Shown here piece by piece: positions 25,401 through 37,116 of a stretch of DNA of 64,000 bases. The stretch is from Rhinopomastus cyanomelas. Its lineage: Eukaryota > Chordata > Aves > Bucerotiformes > Rhinopomastidae. Position numbers and translations under genes: made by a program. Location: NCBI GenBank assembly GCA_013400115.1, contig VXBP01009432.1, positions 250,420-314,419 on the forward strand, written 5' to 3'. Numbering within the stretch: position 1 is the stretch's first letter; every line of letters starts with the position of its first letter. The notes beneath the pieces are model-generated. The model ran no database searches and had not been told where the DNA came from. It was given only the letters and a program-made list of their open reading frames with translations.

Positions 25401-28400
25401 TATTGCTCGAGTCAGCCCTTAGCTACTGCACTGTGTTCCCCCGAATCCATATGGAGCAAGATGCAGTCATCCCTTCCAGAGGCATCATTATTGCACCCTT
25501 AGCTCAGAAACAGAGTTACAGGAGATAAGGGTCATGTTGATGCAGGGTGAAGCAAACCATCACACTCCTTTACTTATGCAAGGAGAAGGAAGCTGGGCTC
25601 TTTTTCTTCCTGTTTTAGATCCAATTTCTAGGTTTCAATTGCTGATCATTTCAATTGCCCTTCTGCTTCCTGTTGACAGAGGCCATCCTTAGACAAAACA
25701 AGCTACTTGGGACACATCCCTGTTCCACATAAATCTGCACAGCTCTCCTGGCTTCACCAGAAGTGTATTAAGTTGCTAGGAAAACCAAATCTGTTAGCAG
25801 GAGCACCCTGCAAATTGCCCTTCCTGTTGCAAAGTGGCCATAACATGTGATTGCAAAGTTGCTATAATATGTGAAGGGTGGACTAGAGTGTGTGAGTGCT
25901 TTTGCTCTACTAAGTCCCTTAGAGAATAAAAGAACTGAAGCAAGTAATTAAGCTTTTGTTGAATTTGCTGTTTGTTTTCTCTTGCTAGTTTTCTGCTCTG
26001 CTGAGAGCCTGGGTGTATACCAGCCTCCCCTGGTGCCTTCATATCTTTTTGGAGCTTTGTGTTTCTAGAGTGGAGGGAAGCAGCCTTCTTAACCTGGTCT
26101 GTTGTTGGGGAGCATGTAATAGGATGGGTCTGTACCTGTACCTGGGACACAAGAAGATATAAAAGGCCACGTTACATAACTCTCAGAGTCATCTGTTTGT
26201 TTCCTGTCATGTCTACAATTACACCTTTTTTTTCCTTTTTGAGGATTTTAGTATGTATTCTTGTCTCTCTGACTCAATGTGCTCTGCTTAAATTAAGAAA
26301 ATGAGGAAAAAGGAATAGGTGTGTTCTGATAGCAATTATGCAATGATTGCATAACACATCTGGATCATTGTGAGGTCCTTGTGGAATTCTGCCTTCAGTG
26401 TGGGAAAAGAAGCTGAAATCTTTGTGTTAAAGATTTCTGTGACTGAGCAGAAATACACGTGTTTTTCTCACTTGTGCAGCTGAAAATCATTGCTTTTGCT
26501 GACAACCTAACTCTCACCACCTGCATTGGATAACCTCTGAATGATTTGGGATGCAAGGAAATGTCAGGGTTTGCATTTGACTGAGAACTTCTGGAGTCTT
26601 TTATATCTGACTTCCACTCCTGTCACGTGGGAATTAGTTTTAAGTGCTGACCCACTCCCTTGCCACAGAAAGGTCTGGGCACTGCCACACTGGACACAGC
26701 TGATTAAGCAAACTAGTGATGGGTTTTCACAGCCATCTGACTCCTTTTTCAAAGCTGGGAGTAAGGGTGTTTGGTCTGACTGAGAGGTAAGAGTTTTCAT
26801 CTGACTATAGGAGGACTCAATTTGCACCTTTTCCTGAAGAGATTTTAGTATCACTCCCAGGGTTCAGTGCTTTATGACTGCTCTAGTCAAGCACAGTATG
26901 GGGAACATTTAGTAGCTCTCTGCCCTTTGGTTCTCTAAAGGCTTTCCCCAAGGACCGTGGGCATCATGGATTCTTTAACAGACATATACAAATTGCTGTG
27001 GTTGTATACAGCTCCAGAAATTGTCCTGCTGTTCTGTAGCAGGGACAAAGCCACTGCCTGCACTATTGTCTTTATTAGTGGAAGGACAGATATGGGTTGT
27101 TCAAAACACAACTGGAAAATGTAATAAAATTTTCCAGTTAAATGGAAATCCATTTTTGGTGATGGATGTACTTGATGACTTATCAGAGTCTTCCTCTGCC
27201 TACAGCATGTAGCTTTTATCACAGGCCACAAAATGCACTTACATCTCTTATCTGCTGAAAGCCTAGAAAGTTATGTATATTTAGCCACATTATGAATTAT
27301 ATTACTGACCTTCAAGACTCTAAAGGCAGCATTTAAGCCAGAAGGCTGTTCTCTGTAGTCTCTCCATAGAGTCAACGGAGAGAAAAAAGATCCTCCAACT
27401 GGCAATTTGAGCATCAAAGTGGTATTTCTTCTGCAAATTGTCCTCAGGAGGTAAGTTTCTTTCCTTCTGTTGTTTTGTGGAGTTCTGAGGCTGGTTGTCA
27501 CCACAGCAGAGACTTTTGTGGGCAGCTTGAAGAACAGGTTGGAAAATGCCTTTTGCAAAGGATGGAGTAAAGTCAAACCACAGCTTTGAGGCAGGGCATT
27601 GCAGCCTTTCTTTTCTTAGGAAGTAAAGTGATAAACATGGTCTTTATGTATGTATGTTGAAGAAATAGTTTGGACTATGGGGAAAACACATTCTCTGCTG
27701 AAATCCCAGCAAAAAATATCCCTTTAGCTGATTTCTGGGTTTGTTGCAGAAATTTCTTTGTAGTGCCAGTGTGGATGGAGATGGAATGGTGCAGAAACAT
27801 CTGCTTGTTGTTCACTAGAGGGTAAAAAACAGACATATATCCATGACTGATTGCTCTTACTTCTTTCCTCCTGACAATGTCTACCTTCTTTGAAGTGCCT
27901 GGGCCAAGCAGACCCCTTTCAATGGGTGAATGTATCATCCCTTGGGGAGCTGCTGACCTTTAACAGGTTTCAGAGAGCATGGAATGAGCCAGGAAAGAGT
28001 AAGAGGGTGAAGCTCATGTAGCTGCTGCAAGATCATGGTCAAAGCAACCAGGACACAGATGTGATCACGGGAAATTTCTTGGTATGAAAGGGGATTGTGC
28101 AGAGTTTGCTGACAGAGTCACTTAACTGGCTGCAACTAAATGTAGGAGGAAGTTGCCCACCTAAGAAGGTGGTTTGTCTTCTGTTCTTGTATCTAGATAC
28201 TTGGATTTTAAAATTATTCTTCTTTATTTTTAATTTGGAAAATCTCTTTTTCTCATTTTTATTACTTTTAAAAATATCAAGCCCTTGTACATTCCTGAGT
28301 TCCACACTGTAAGGAAAAATTCTTGATGGCTTGAAACTCCATCTGACACAGCTGTTGATTGCCACATGTGCAAATCTCCTCGGGGAGGGACTGAATAGCA

Positions 28401-29242
28401 GTGATGTGTTCATCCAGACACTGCTGTGCTTTATAAAACAGTAGTCTACCACAAACAATATCTCTAAAAACAAAGGTAATACTTTAAAATTTTTCTAACT
28501 CTTCAAATTTGGTTACATTTTGACACAAGGATAACTTCAGTTTGCAAACTTTCCTTCTGTCATCTGACTAAAGGCTGTTTGGACAGATGGCTCTGAAAAC
28601 CAGAGCTCACACAAGGAAGAGTGTCATCTGTCTGTATTTCATACTGGCACTGGCTTCTTCTCCACCTCTCTAAAGCAGCACCTACAAATTGCTCTTTGGC
28701 CTCTGAAATGTTATGAGACAGAAAAAAAAAATTAGATCCTCACACACGGGGACTGAAAGAAGTAGGACAAGAAGCAAAAAAACCCCAAGTGTACTGCAGA
28801 CTTATTCATTTTTTATCTGTTATTGCTGTGCTCATACGTGTAGGAGACGAGAATCCCTCACTTCAAAGTGGAGAAAGATGTTCATGTTATCTTGATTCTC
28901 TCCTAGAAAAAGTGCCATGTTGTGTTTTAGAGGTTTTCTCTTTTCCCCTCTCAAACACTAGAACTGTGGTTGTCATTTTACAGCTAAGGAACTGAGATAT
29001 TGAGAGTTGTCCTAATAGAGTAGTTGATTGCTCTGTATTTTAATGGATCAAGGTCAGATCTGAACCAGCTTGCCTCGGAGTCTGCAGGAATACGAAGTGA
29101 AGCAAGGAACAGAAATGTGTCTGTAAAGGTGTGGTTACAACACGGACAGGCAGAGATTTATTTCTTTGCACAGTTCCTGGCATGGGTTTTGGACCCATGG
29201 GAAAGAGAGGGGTAGTCTGGGACAGGGATTATCCTCCAGGAT
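22416..29242. other. Nearly repeat-free 6.8-kb stretch
   Basis: This is the longest interval in the window without a recognised mobile element. It contains a short ATATGTAT run (about 22621-22643), a 24-bp tandem duplication at 25827-25874 and AT-rich, pyrimidine-biased sequence near 28200-28270. The 144-codon minus-strand frame at 28039-28473 is lysine/phenylalanine-rich because of that composition and has no recognisable domain. If any conserved regulatory element or unannotated exon lies in this window, a repeat-poor block such as this is a reasonable place to look. Confidence 0.45.
25827..25874 (+). repeat. 24-bp tandem duplication
   Basis: Two adjacent 24-bp copies beginning TTGCAAAGT (25827-25850 and 25851-25874) agree at 21 of 24 positions by eye. 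Each contains a TGCAAAG core and an ATGTGA end. Confidence 0.85.
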
Positions 29243-29590
29243 AATCATCACTCTCTACAACTACCTGAAAGGACATTGTGGAGAGGTTGGTGCTGGTCTC
29301 TTCTCACAAGCAGTTAGTGATAGAACAAGAGCAAATGGGTTCAAGTTCCAACAGGGTAGGTTTAAACTAGATATTAGGAAGAATTTTTTCACAGAAAGGG
29401 TGGTCAATCACTGGAATGGGCTTCCCAGGGAGGTGGTTGAGTTGCCATCCCTGGAAGTGTTTAAAGATCATTTGGATGAGGTGTTGAGGAGTGTGGTTTA
29501 GGGGTGAACTTGCAAGGTAGGATAGATCGTTGGACTCGATGATCCCAGGGGTCTTTTCCAATCAGTGTGGTTCTGTGTGACTGTGTGTGC
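29243..29590 (+). mobile_element. CR1 LINE 3' fragment with ORF2 C-terminus
   Basis: Sense CR1 covering the last ~85 codons of ORF2 plus the 3' UTR. The open frame 29166-29501 includes the conserved order ITLYNYLKGHCGEVGAGLFS, then SDRTRANG, RKNFFTERV, WNGLPREVVE and PSLEVF. The 3' UTR has GTTGGACTCGATGATCCCAG, and the tail is degraded to TGTGGTTCTGTGTGACTGTG. The reverse transcriptase and endonuclease domains are missing, so it cannot move by itself. Confidence 0.93.
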
Positions 29591-30814
29591 AACTTGCTCA
29601 CTTGTGTGTAACTAAGTTTAAGAGAAGATAAATTTCTCTCACTAAGTACTTCAAGACTAAAAGCATCTGCTGTTGAATTCAGATGTTTTAGTTAAAGGCC
29701 CATCTTGGCACAATAACAAATGTGTGTAGTGCAATCATCTATGAATATGGTTTCTGGTTTAATTAGTACAAGTTTTAAGGTTTTCAACTTTCTTGTGGCT
29801 AAGAGAATGAGAATAATATACTCTGTTAGGGACAGGCTCTATTTAATTCAAGAAAGATACATGACTATGTGAAAGATTATGTGGTATGGCCGCCTGTGAC
29901 ATGAAAGAACAGAGATAGATGATCCAGGAAATTCACCTTAATATTCCACTGAACATTTAAAGAGATGTACCGTGTACATCACTTACAAAAGACGACACTC
30001 AGCTGCTCTTCTCTGAGGGAAGACAGTGACATATGCTAATGGAGTAATTTGGGACTCAGCTTGAAGGTCTCTCTTCTTGAGAAAGTATCTGATCATTAAA
30101 CTACTGAAAAGGAGGAGAACACAGTTTGGGGCTCTAAATCCCTATTTTTTAGAGGTTCCTAGACCTAGTTTTGAAGATATGTGTCTTGGATGGGTTTGTA
30201 GTTCTCTGATGTTTCCTCTCAAGTGTGAGAGCATCCCAGTGCTGGTGGGTTGCATGGTGAAGCCTCTACTTCTTATGCACAATTTGGAGGGTGTGTGACT
30301 TGTCTGTACAACCTCTAGCACTTGAACTGGGCACCTGATTTCTGACGTCAGTACCTGACTTCAAACTATTTGTGGGACCTTATTTCACATCTACTTTTTA
30401 AAGATATTTTTTAATCTATCCTGTTTTGGGATTAAAATCCTTTTCTCTGCGAGTCAGAAACCTGCTTGGATGGATGGATTTATGCTTTAGCAGCGTGTAG
30501 TTTAATTCTGACACATGGTTCATTTCAACAGGAATGCAGATTCAATGATTCCATGAGTCTATGTCTTCCCCTAGGCCTAAGCTGGGTTTGGTGTCTTTGC
30601 AACATGCTGTCAGACTTTGATTAACAACAAGTGAGATGGCTCAAACCATTGTAAGTGAAGAGAAGGTAATTGGTGAGCAAGGTGATGGAGGAGCTCCTGG
30701 TCATAGAGATCAGCACTCTGCAGTGGGCAGGTTCCCAGAGCTCTACCAACCTACCTTCAGCACGGTGAGCTGGTCTCTCTAAGGACTTACTAGACATTGC
30801 TTTGTCTAAGAACA
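29591..30814. other. Non-coding stretch, nothing firm
   Basis: Near 30540 the sequence ATTCAATGATTCCATGAGTC resembles a CR1 tail, but no CR1 body precedes it. A plus-strand frame at 30077-30298 is unrecognised. Nothing else is supported. Confidence 0.4.
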
Positions 30815-31303
30815 AGAGAACTAAACTCCCATTTGAGGCATGGGGAGGAAAACCCCCCTGGAAGCAGGGATAAAATGGGAGAGATTGGAACAGTTCGCTG
30901 TTGCTTCACCATCAGCCCTCCCCAGCCTGCAGACAGGATGAGAGACTGACACAAGGACTTCTGGAGACACTGAAAATCTGTGAAGCTGGGGATACAAAAA
31001 GGGACTGATCACATATCACCACATTCCTCAAGGCAGGAGAGCTGGGGGGAAGCCAGAGGCTGCAGTCCTGAGTGGTGATGATCTTAACTCTCTTCTCTCC
31101 CTTTCCCCTTTTTCTCTTCTCTACTCTCTGAATTGGACATCTAGTAACTTTAGTGATTTCTCTGCCTTCTGAGTTCAGACTTGGATAATTTCAGTGAACT
31201 TTGGCTTTGATGTGGTCCTGTGGAGTCAGTCCCCCCTAATTTGACCCCAAGTGAATCCATGAACCTGAGTCATTCCCTTTTCTTAAGATTGGGGCTTGAC
31301 ACA
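30815..31303 (+). mobile_element. Possible LTR of an endogenous retrovirus
   Basis: The block has LTR-like features: a CAGGGATAAAATGGGAG TATA-like element near 30865, pyrimidine-rich tracts at 31085-31135, and a right edge ending GGGGCTTGACACA at 31303. It is followed directly by TGG at 31304, the first bases of a typical retroviral primer binding site. The left end is not defined, and I do not recognise the family with certainty. No viral coding sequence follows. It could also be unique sequence that resembles an LTR. Confidence 0.35.
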
Positions 31304-32210
31304 TGGTATGAAGTCAGAACAGTGGCCATTGTTACTTAGTCTGGCTTGCTGGGAACAGCTAACACAGGCCACCTTAAGTTCTCTCCTTTTGAGGATTTCA
31401 AAGATTATGTACAAAGAAATTACAAGACTCTTACTATTATTCTCATATTAAGAAAATTTTCTTTAATTCTAACCTGAAATAGTTCACTTTCCCTTTTAGC
31501 CTCTAAACCATGTAAATTTTCTGCTGTATTGAAGAGTCCACTACTTATTCCCATATGTACTCAAGAAAAGTATGGATTGGGAAATGATTCTAGGGTCCTT
31601 GGAGAGTGTATAATAGAAAGAGATTCCACAGAGCACGTAAAGTGCATCTCAGTTTACTGTATATCAGAACCTATGATGAAAGGAAGGCAGCAAGAAAGAT
31701 TAAGGTCAGTGTTCTTCCTGCAGTGGCAAAGGATTTACGTAAAACTAATAAACAGAGACTTCAAAACAGGCTAGATCTTGTGCTTTAAAAGTAATCCTAG
31801 AAAAGACCAACCTGCCAGACCCAACCAAATTGAAATTCAATCCTGACACACCTGAGCTGAACATTCAACCTCGGATCAAGTCTCTCTTAAGAGACATCGC
31901 TTGTCCCTAGGTGTGATCTGTCTCAGTGTAGGTAATTACACTCCTTCTTCATTTGTTACAGAGGAAGATAGAACTTCTCCTCCACTGCTGGAAACAGGCT
32001 TTGCATTCAGACAGAATAAATCTATCCTGTACATGTGGTAATAAAATGCAATCAGCAGACAATAACAAATCTTCTTCAATCAGCTTTAGATATTTGAACT
32101 TTCACAGCCTGTGACTAAGAAAGTCACATCTCTGATTTTTCATTGCTAAGCTACCCAGAGCGATACTCTCTGTAAGGTCTGTCCTCACACTCTGTCATCT
32201 CTTCTGTGAT
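31304..32210. other. Non-coding stretch
   Basis: No gene or clear repeat is seen. If 30815-31303 is an LTR, the first bases would be a residual leader, but no gag-like reading frame follows. Plus-strand frames at 31529-31788 are short and unrecognised. Confidence 0.4.
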
Positions 32211-32860
32211 TCACAGAATCACAGAACATTAGAGATTGGAAGGGACCTCGAAATATCATCAAGTCCAAACTCCCTACCAGAACAGGATGCCCTAGACCAA
32301 GTTGCACAGGAACACATCCTGGTGGGTTTTAAGCACTTCCAGAGAAGGAGACTCCACAACCTCACTGGGCAGCCCATTCCAGTGCTCTGCCATTCTCACT
32401 GTGAAGAAGTTCTTTCTCATATTTATATGGAACCTCCTGTGTTCCAGCTTACAAACATTGCCCCTCGTCCTATCACTAGATGACATTGAGAAGAGCCTGG
32501 CTCCACCCTCCTGACACCCATATTCGCATATTCATAAACATTAATGAGATCACCTCTCAGAACCCTTTTCTCTAAGCTAAAGAGACCCAGCTTCCTCAGC
32601 CTCTCCTTGTAAGGGAGGTGCTCTACTCCCTTTATCATCTTTGTGGCCCTGTGCTGGAGTTTGTCCAGCAATTTTATGTTAATCTTGAACTGAGTGGCCC
32701 AGAACTGGACACAGTATTCCAGATGTGGTCTCACTAGGACAGAGGAGAAGGGGAGGAAAACCTGTCTTGATCTGCTAACCACCTCCATTATAATCCACCA
32801 TGGGATGCTGTTTGCCTTCTTGGCTGCAAGGCCACATTGCTGGCTCATGGTCATCCTGCT
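32211..32860 (-). mobile_element. CR1 LINE 3' part (650 bp), young subfamily
   Basis: A long, well-preserved minus-strand CR1 segment. It starts with the tail and 3' end at 32211 (CACAGAATCACAGAACATTA) and runs back through the 3' UTR and the C-terminal third of ORF2. The minus-strand frame 32423-32899 keeps the conserved series MTMSQQCGLAAKKANSI, VRPHLEYCVQFWA, RATKMIKGVEHLPYKERLRK and GLFSLEKR. The frame then breaks before RTRGNVCKLEHR. It stops abruptly at about 32860, where the next CR1 sequence runs in the opposite direction. Confidence 0.95.
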
Positions 32861-33180
32861 GGTGTGTCTTGACTTCAGTGAGGCCTTTGACACAGTCACA
32901 CAGCATCCTCACAGCCAAACAGAGGCAGTGTGGTCAGGACAGTCAGGTAGTGAGGTGGATGGTGAACTGGCTGCAGGATAGAAGCCAGAGAACAGTGGTC
33001 AATGGGACAGAGTCTAATTGGAGGCCTGTATCTAGTGGAGTGCCCCAGGAGTCGGTACTGGGACCAGTCCTGTTCTATCTAGTCATTGATGACTTGGATG
33101 AGGGACTAGGGTGCATTGTCAGCAAGTTTGCTGATGACACAAAGCTGGGTGGTGTCACTTACAGACTGCAGAGCCTTGAA
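32861..33180 (+). mobile_element. Inverted CR1 reverse-transcriptase segment
   Basis: Sense-strand CR1 ORF2 covering the central reverse transcriptase. The peptide order is LDFSEAFDTV, then (after a short out-of-frame piece) VNWLQDRSQRTVVNGTES, SSGVPQESVLGPVLF, and the catalytic-type FADD at 33127-33138 followed by TKLGGV. It directly abuts the minus-strand 3' part with no spacer, and the 5' ends of both pieces face each other at about 32860. This is the geometry of a 5'-inverted LINE insertion. It is broken by a frameshift and has no function of its own. Confidence 0.9.
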
Positions 33181-35571
33181 AATCTTTTCAATGTGTCCAA
33201 ATCTGTCATGGATCCAGAAGGAGACACTTCATTGCTGTAGGGATCAGAGCTTCTCCAAACACATGTATAATGAGCATATACTCCAAATCAACGTGATAGC
33301 TGAAGAGCTCATCAGCCCTGTGATGGCAGTGTCATTCAGAACATTGTGCTTAGTCCAATACTTGCTTGATATCAACTCCATTTTTGGATGCTTCCCAAGA
33401 TTGAATCTTAGAGCCAGTATTTGTGGACAGTGCTCTTTGCTCCTAAATGTTCTTTTGTGTAATTCCAAAACATTCATTGCTCCCTTGCGTCCCAGCTTTC
33501 CAAGACACAGGTACTTTTCTGTCACAGTCTTCCTTTCTGGTTTCCATCTCTGTTTAGAATTTTGGATTTTTGTTTTCACCTTGGACCAGAAAACAATCTC
33601 TGTAGGACCCTATTGAAATGTATTTCATTAAAACTGAAAGTCGTTCCTTACATGCAGACACCACTTTAAAAGGAATGTTAATTTAAACATTATGGCTTTG
33701 TTTAAAACTCTTTCTTTATTGTAGCAAGTAAGACTTTCCAGGGAAAATAGAATGAAATTCTCAAGAGTTTTCTAGTTTCATTATTCTGCATAGAATTGCT
33801 CTGGATGTAGCTGATTTCCCCATATTGCTATGTAGTCCATTAAGTCCTATAAATGCTTCAGCAAATGCCTAACTTCACTCGTGGGAGGTGGCCACAGAGC
33901 AGTAAAGGGAGCAATTCACATAAACAAGACTCTGCACAGGATTTTATCAGGTTATTTTCCACGGTGCATAGAACAGTGGATGAGGTCCTATTGAAAATAA
34001 AGAAATGTAATTACGCACCATAAAGCTACTCAGATCTAATACAGCCTTTAACAACAACAAAAAAAGCTGGTTTTGAGGAAGAATTCCAAAGGTCACTTCC
34101 TCCAATAGTAATTTTTTAAAAATCATGTGTTCCTTGATATTACAGGGTTTTATGGCTGTTCCTATAGTTGTAAAGAATGTAGTCTGGAGAATGTTTCTAG
34201 TTCTGAAGCTAACCAGCATGACAAAAGTTTTATCTAGCATGTCCTAGAAGAGGATGGCAGCTTCTAAGTTATCTACTGGAAATGTTGCCCACCTGTGTCA
34301 TGGCTTGACACAAGGTCTTGCCCTGGGATGCTGTTAGTTGAGCTGTATGAAAACCATGCTGTGGATCCTGCTAAGTCAACATGCTCAGACCTGCATGTCC
34401 TGGTTAGAGCTTTAATACAGAGGTTGCTTGTGATTATCTACTTTTACTTTAGCAGACAAACTCCTTCTGTCCTGTTATACTAATCAGTAATTAGCTTTTA
34501 AATTCTTAGCCTGCTAATTCAAAACAACAGGGATTTGTTCTGAGGGAAATATTCCTGAGTCTACGACAGGGTGTCACTACCAGAGAGTTAAAAAGTGATT
34601 ACAAACGTGTACTTGTTTCTTAGCAACCACTGTGATTTCCACTTTCTAATTAATACTGTTCCTTGAAAGCTTTATTAGTTCACAGAAGTGAAAGATAAAT
34701 TAATCTCAGTTAAAAATTGTTGGTTACGAATAATTCTTGTGCAATTCTGGCCTTGTCTGTGTTTAATACCTTGGTTTTCTGTGTGCTTGTAAAGAGCTTG
34801 CAAACACTCAAACACAGTGTAAGCAATAGATATGAGTTCTTCTTCACCTGAATGCTCAGTTCCTACTTTACTCTCCTCAAAATTCTAGAAGCAGAAATGG
34901 GCAAAGTGTGATGGAGTTCTTTTTTCACCTGTAGTGACTAAACTCTAAAGCAGAAGCAAGAGAGAGGTTCTCCAAATTGTCTCAGCTTAATGGCATTTCA
35001 TTGCCATTATTAAACCAACCTTCTTGCTTAGAGATGGTGCCTTAGACAAAGCCAGTGCTGTGGAAATAGGCTGTGTGCCAGCTTGTGCTTCATCTGTGAA
35101 TTCAGCTTTGCAGTAAGAAACCCAAGGGTGTTATTTCATAACCAAAAACCCTATGTGCTACAAAGAGCTATTTACACGGACGTGATTGCATGACTGGGGT
35201 CTCACTAATGCTGTGACACATGTATAATGCTATCATAACATACCTTCTCTAAGGTAACAGTAGATGAGGCTGGTAAATATCCTGCTTTCTTTTTAATGTG
35301 TAAAAATACCAGTCTGAGAGGGAGAAGTAGGACCTTGGGTAGATACGGTGTAGATCTTGGTTAGATCATGACTGTCCAAAGAGAGTGTTTTTTTTCTGAT
35401 GTCATCGTGGATCTGGTGAGGTGCTGTTCAGACACTCAATTAATATTGCACTAGACTGCAGCACTTCAGAAGAGAAAAACACACATCCAACAAATAGATC
35501 ATTGTATTGAGCTCCTTCAGCCTTAAGAGTGTTGCATAAGTGTTAGAATAAAGTTGCCATTAAGATAAACA
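33181..35571. other. Non-coding stretch, nothing recognised
   Basis: The 166-codon frame at 33116-33616 begins inside the CR1 reverse-transcriptase segment in the wrong frame and runs into unrelated sequence, so it is not a gene. The phrase GGCTTGACACAAGG near 34303 faintly echoes the proposed LTR end at 31303, but nothing around it supports an LTR. Confidence 0.45.
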
Positions 35572-35670
35572 CGGAATCATAGAAGCATAGTTTGAGATGG
35601 AAGTGACCTCAGAGATCATCTAGCTCCAGTCCCCTTGCCATGGGCAGGGACATCTCTCACTAGACTAGGG
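35572..35670 (-). mobile_element. CR1 LINE 3'-end remnant, older subfamily
   Basis: The reverse-complement CR1 end reads GGAATCATAGAAGCATAGTT, then GATGGAAGTGACCTCAGAGA and TCATCTAGCTCCAGTCCCC. The GAGATGGAAGTGACCTC wording and CTTGCCATGGGCAGGGACA belong to an older CR1 subfamily, not the young one. Confidence 0.8.
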
Positions 35671-35890
35671 AGCATACAGCACAGTAGGTATTTGTAACCT
35701 GAAGTGTCTCCACTTCCTCTGTATTATATGGTGAGAATTGATTAACTAAGAGGAGGAAAACACTTTCTTCCTGCTGCTTTCAGTGACAAAGAGATTCTGA
35801 ATTGTCTGAAAAAGCCCATTTCTCTGCAGAAAACTACTGTTGTCTGAATCACAACAGTGAGCAGCTAGCAACAACACCCGATGTCATTTT
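35671..35890. other. Spacer between CR1 copies
   Basis: About 220 bp between two same-strand CR1 remnants. No feature is seen. Confidence 0.4.
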
Positions 35891-36220
35891 CACAGAGTCA
35901 CAGAATCTCAGAACATTAGGGATTGGAAGGGACCTCGAAGGATCATCTAGCCCAATCCCCCCTGTCACAGCAGGATTGCATAGATCAAGCCACACAGGAA
36001 CATGTCCAGCTGGGTTTTAAGTGTCTCCAGTGAAGGAGACTCCACAACCTCCCTGGGCAGCCTGTTCCAGTGCTCTGTCACCCTCACTATGAAGAAATTC
36101 CTTCTCATATTTACGTGGAACTTCCTGTGTTCCAGATTACACCTACTGGCCCTTATCCTGTCATTAGATGCCACTGAGAAGAGCCTGGCTCCATCCTCCT
36201 GATAGCCACCCTTCACATGT
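35891..36220 (-). mobile_element. CR1 LINE 3' fragment, young subfamily
   Basis: Reverse-complement CR1 from the 3' tail (CACAGAGTCACAGAATCTCA) through the 3' UTR into the ORF2 C-terminus. The minus-strand frame 35965-36216 keeps GGYQEDGARLFSVASNDRIR, RKFHVNMRRNFFIVRVTEH, WNRLPREVVESPSLETLKT and QLDMFL. It is truncated at its 5' end at about 36220. It is one of the least decayed CR1 ends in the window. Confidence 0.95.
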
Positions 36221-36342
36221 TTTGTGGTACTTCTGTCCAGATCAAAGGATTTTTTTCTTGTCCTGAGAGTGAGGATAGGAACATAAATCCCTTACTCCAG
36301 CTTGCAGTAATTGTTGGCTTGGGGATGGCAGTTGCAGATCAT

Positions 36343-36605
36343 TTCACAGAATTACAGAAGAGTTGAGTTGGGACATGACTTCTGCAGATTTTCCAACCCA
36401 AGTCCTTCACTTAAGGTCACACAGAATCATGTCCAGCCAGCTTCTTAAGATCATCAAGGAGGAAGGCTCCACAACATCTCTGGATAAGCCTCACAAGACA
36501 AAATCTCCAGTTTCAGTGGAACCGCCCATGTTTCAGTTTGTGTCCGTTGTCTTTTGTCCTGGCGGTGGGCACCACTGAGAATTTCCTGGCACCATCTCCT
36601 TTACA
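36343..36605 (-). mobile_element. CR1 LINE 3' fragment, diverged
   Basis: Reverse-complement CR1 of a more diverged subfamily: TTCACAGAATTACAGAAGAG, TCACACAGAATCATGTCCAG, GAAGGCTCCACAACATCTCT, then the CATGTTTCAGTTTGTGTCCG and CTGGCGGTGGGCACCACTGA segments that mark the ORF2 C-terminus. The frame is lost through small deletions. It lies 120 bp from the younger copy on the same strand. Confidence 0.85.
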
Positions 36606-36788
36606 CCACGAGGAGAATGCGTACTCACACACCACCAAAACTCTTTTGTTGTTCCAATAGCTATGGTAGATAGATGTGTTTTTTGGCAGAGGAGTCTATT
36701 TATCAGACATTTATTGGGGGATTCAGAGAAGAGGAAATACTAGATCTCTTAATAAAATCAGCTGGGGTGACTAATGTAATAAATTTAG

Positions 36789-37116
36789 GGAAGTGAAGAG
36801 AAGGTGGCTAAGGAGAGACCTTATTGCTATCTGAAAGGAGGTTGGAGAGAGGTGGGTGTTGATCTTCTCACAAGTTACAAGTGACTGGGCCTCAAGTTGC
36901 ACCAGGGGCTGTTTAAGTTAGACCTTATGAAAAATGTCTTCCCTGAAAGGGTTGTCAGGCATCAGAACAGGCTGCCTAGGGAGGTGGCTGGATTGTCATC
37001 CCTGGATATGTTTAGAAGCCATGTAGATATGGTATTCAAGGAGATTGTTTAGTGATGGGTTAGGATAATGGCTGGGTTTGATGATCTTAAAGGTCTTTTC
37101 TAATTTAAACAATGAA
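36789..37116 (+). mobile_element. CR1 LINE 3' fragment, diverged
   Basis: Sense CR1 with the ORF2 C-terminus (GGAGAGACCTTATTGCTATC, ACAAGTGACTGGGCCTCAAG, GAACAGGCTGCCTAGGGAGG) and a 3' UTR containing GTTTGATGATCTTAAAGGTC. The octamer tail is essentially lost. The orientation is opposite to the three CR1 pieces just upstream. Confidence 0.88.

Noticed and set aside
28039..28473. 144-codon minus-strand frame
   Set aside because: The frame stays open through AT-rich, lysine/phenylalanine-biased sequence. No domain, signal peptide or homologue was recognised.
33116..33616. 166-codon plus-strand open frame
   Set aside because: It begins in the wrong frame of the CR1 reverse-transcriptase segment and runs into unrelated sequence. 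It contains no recognisable protein.
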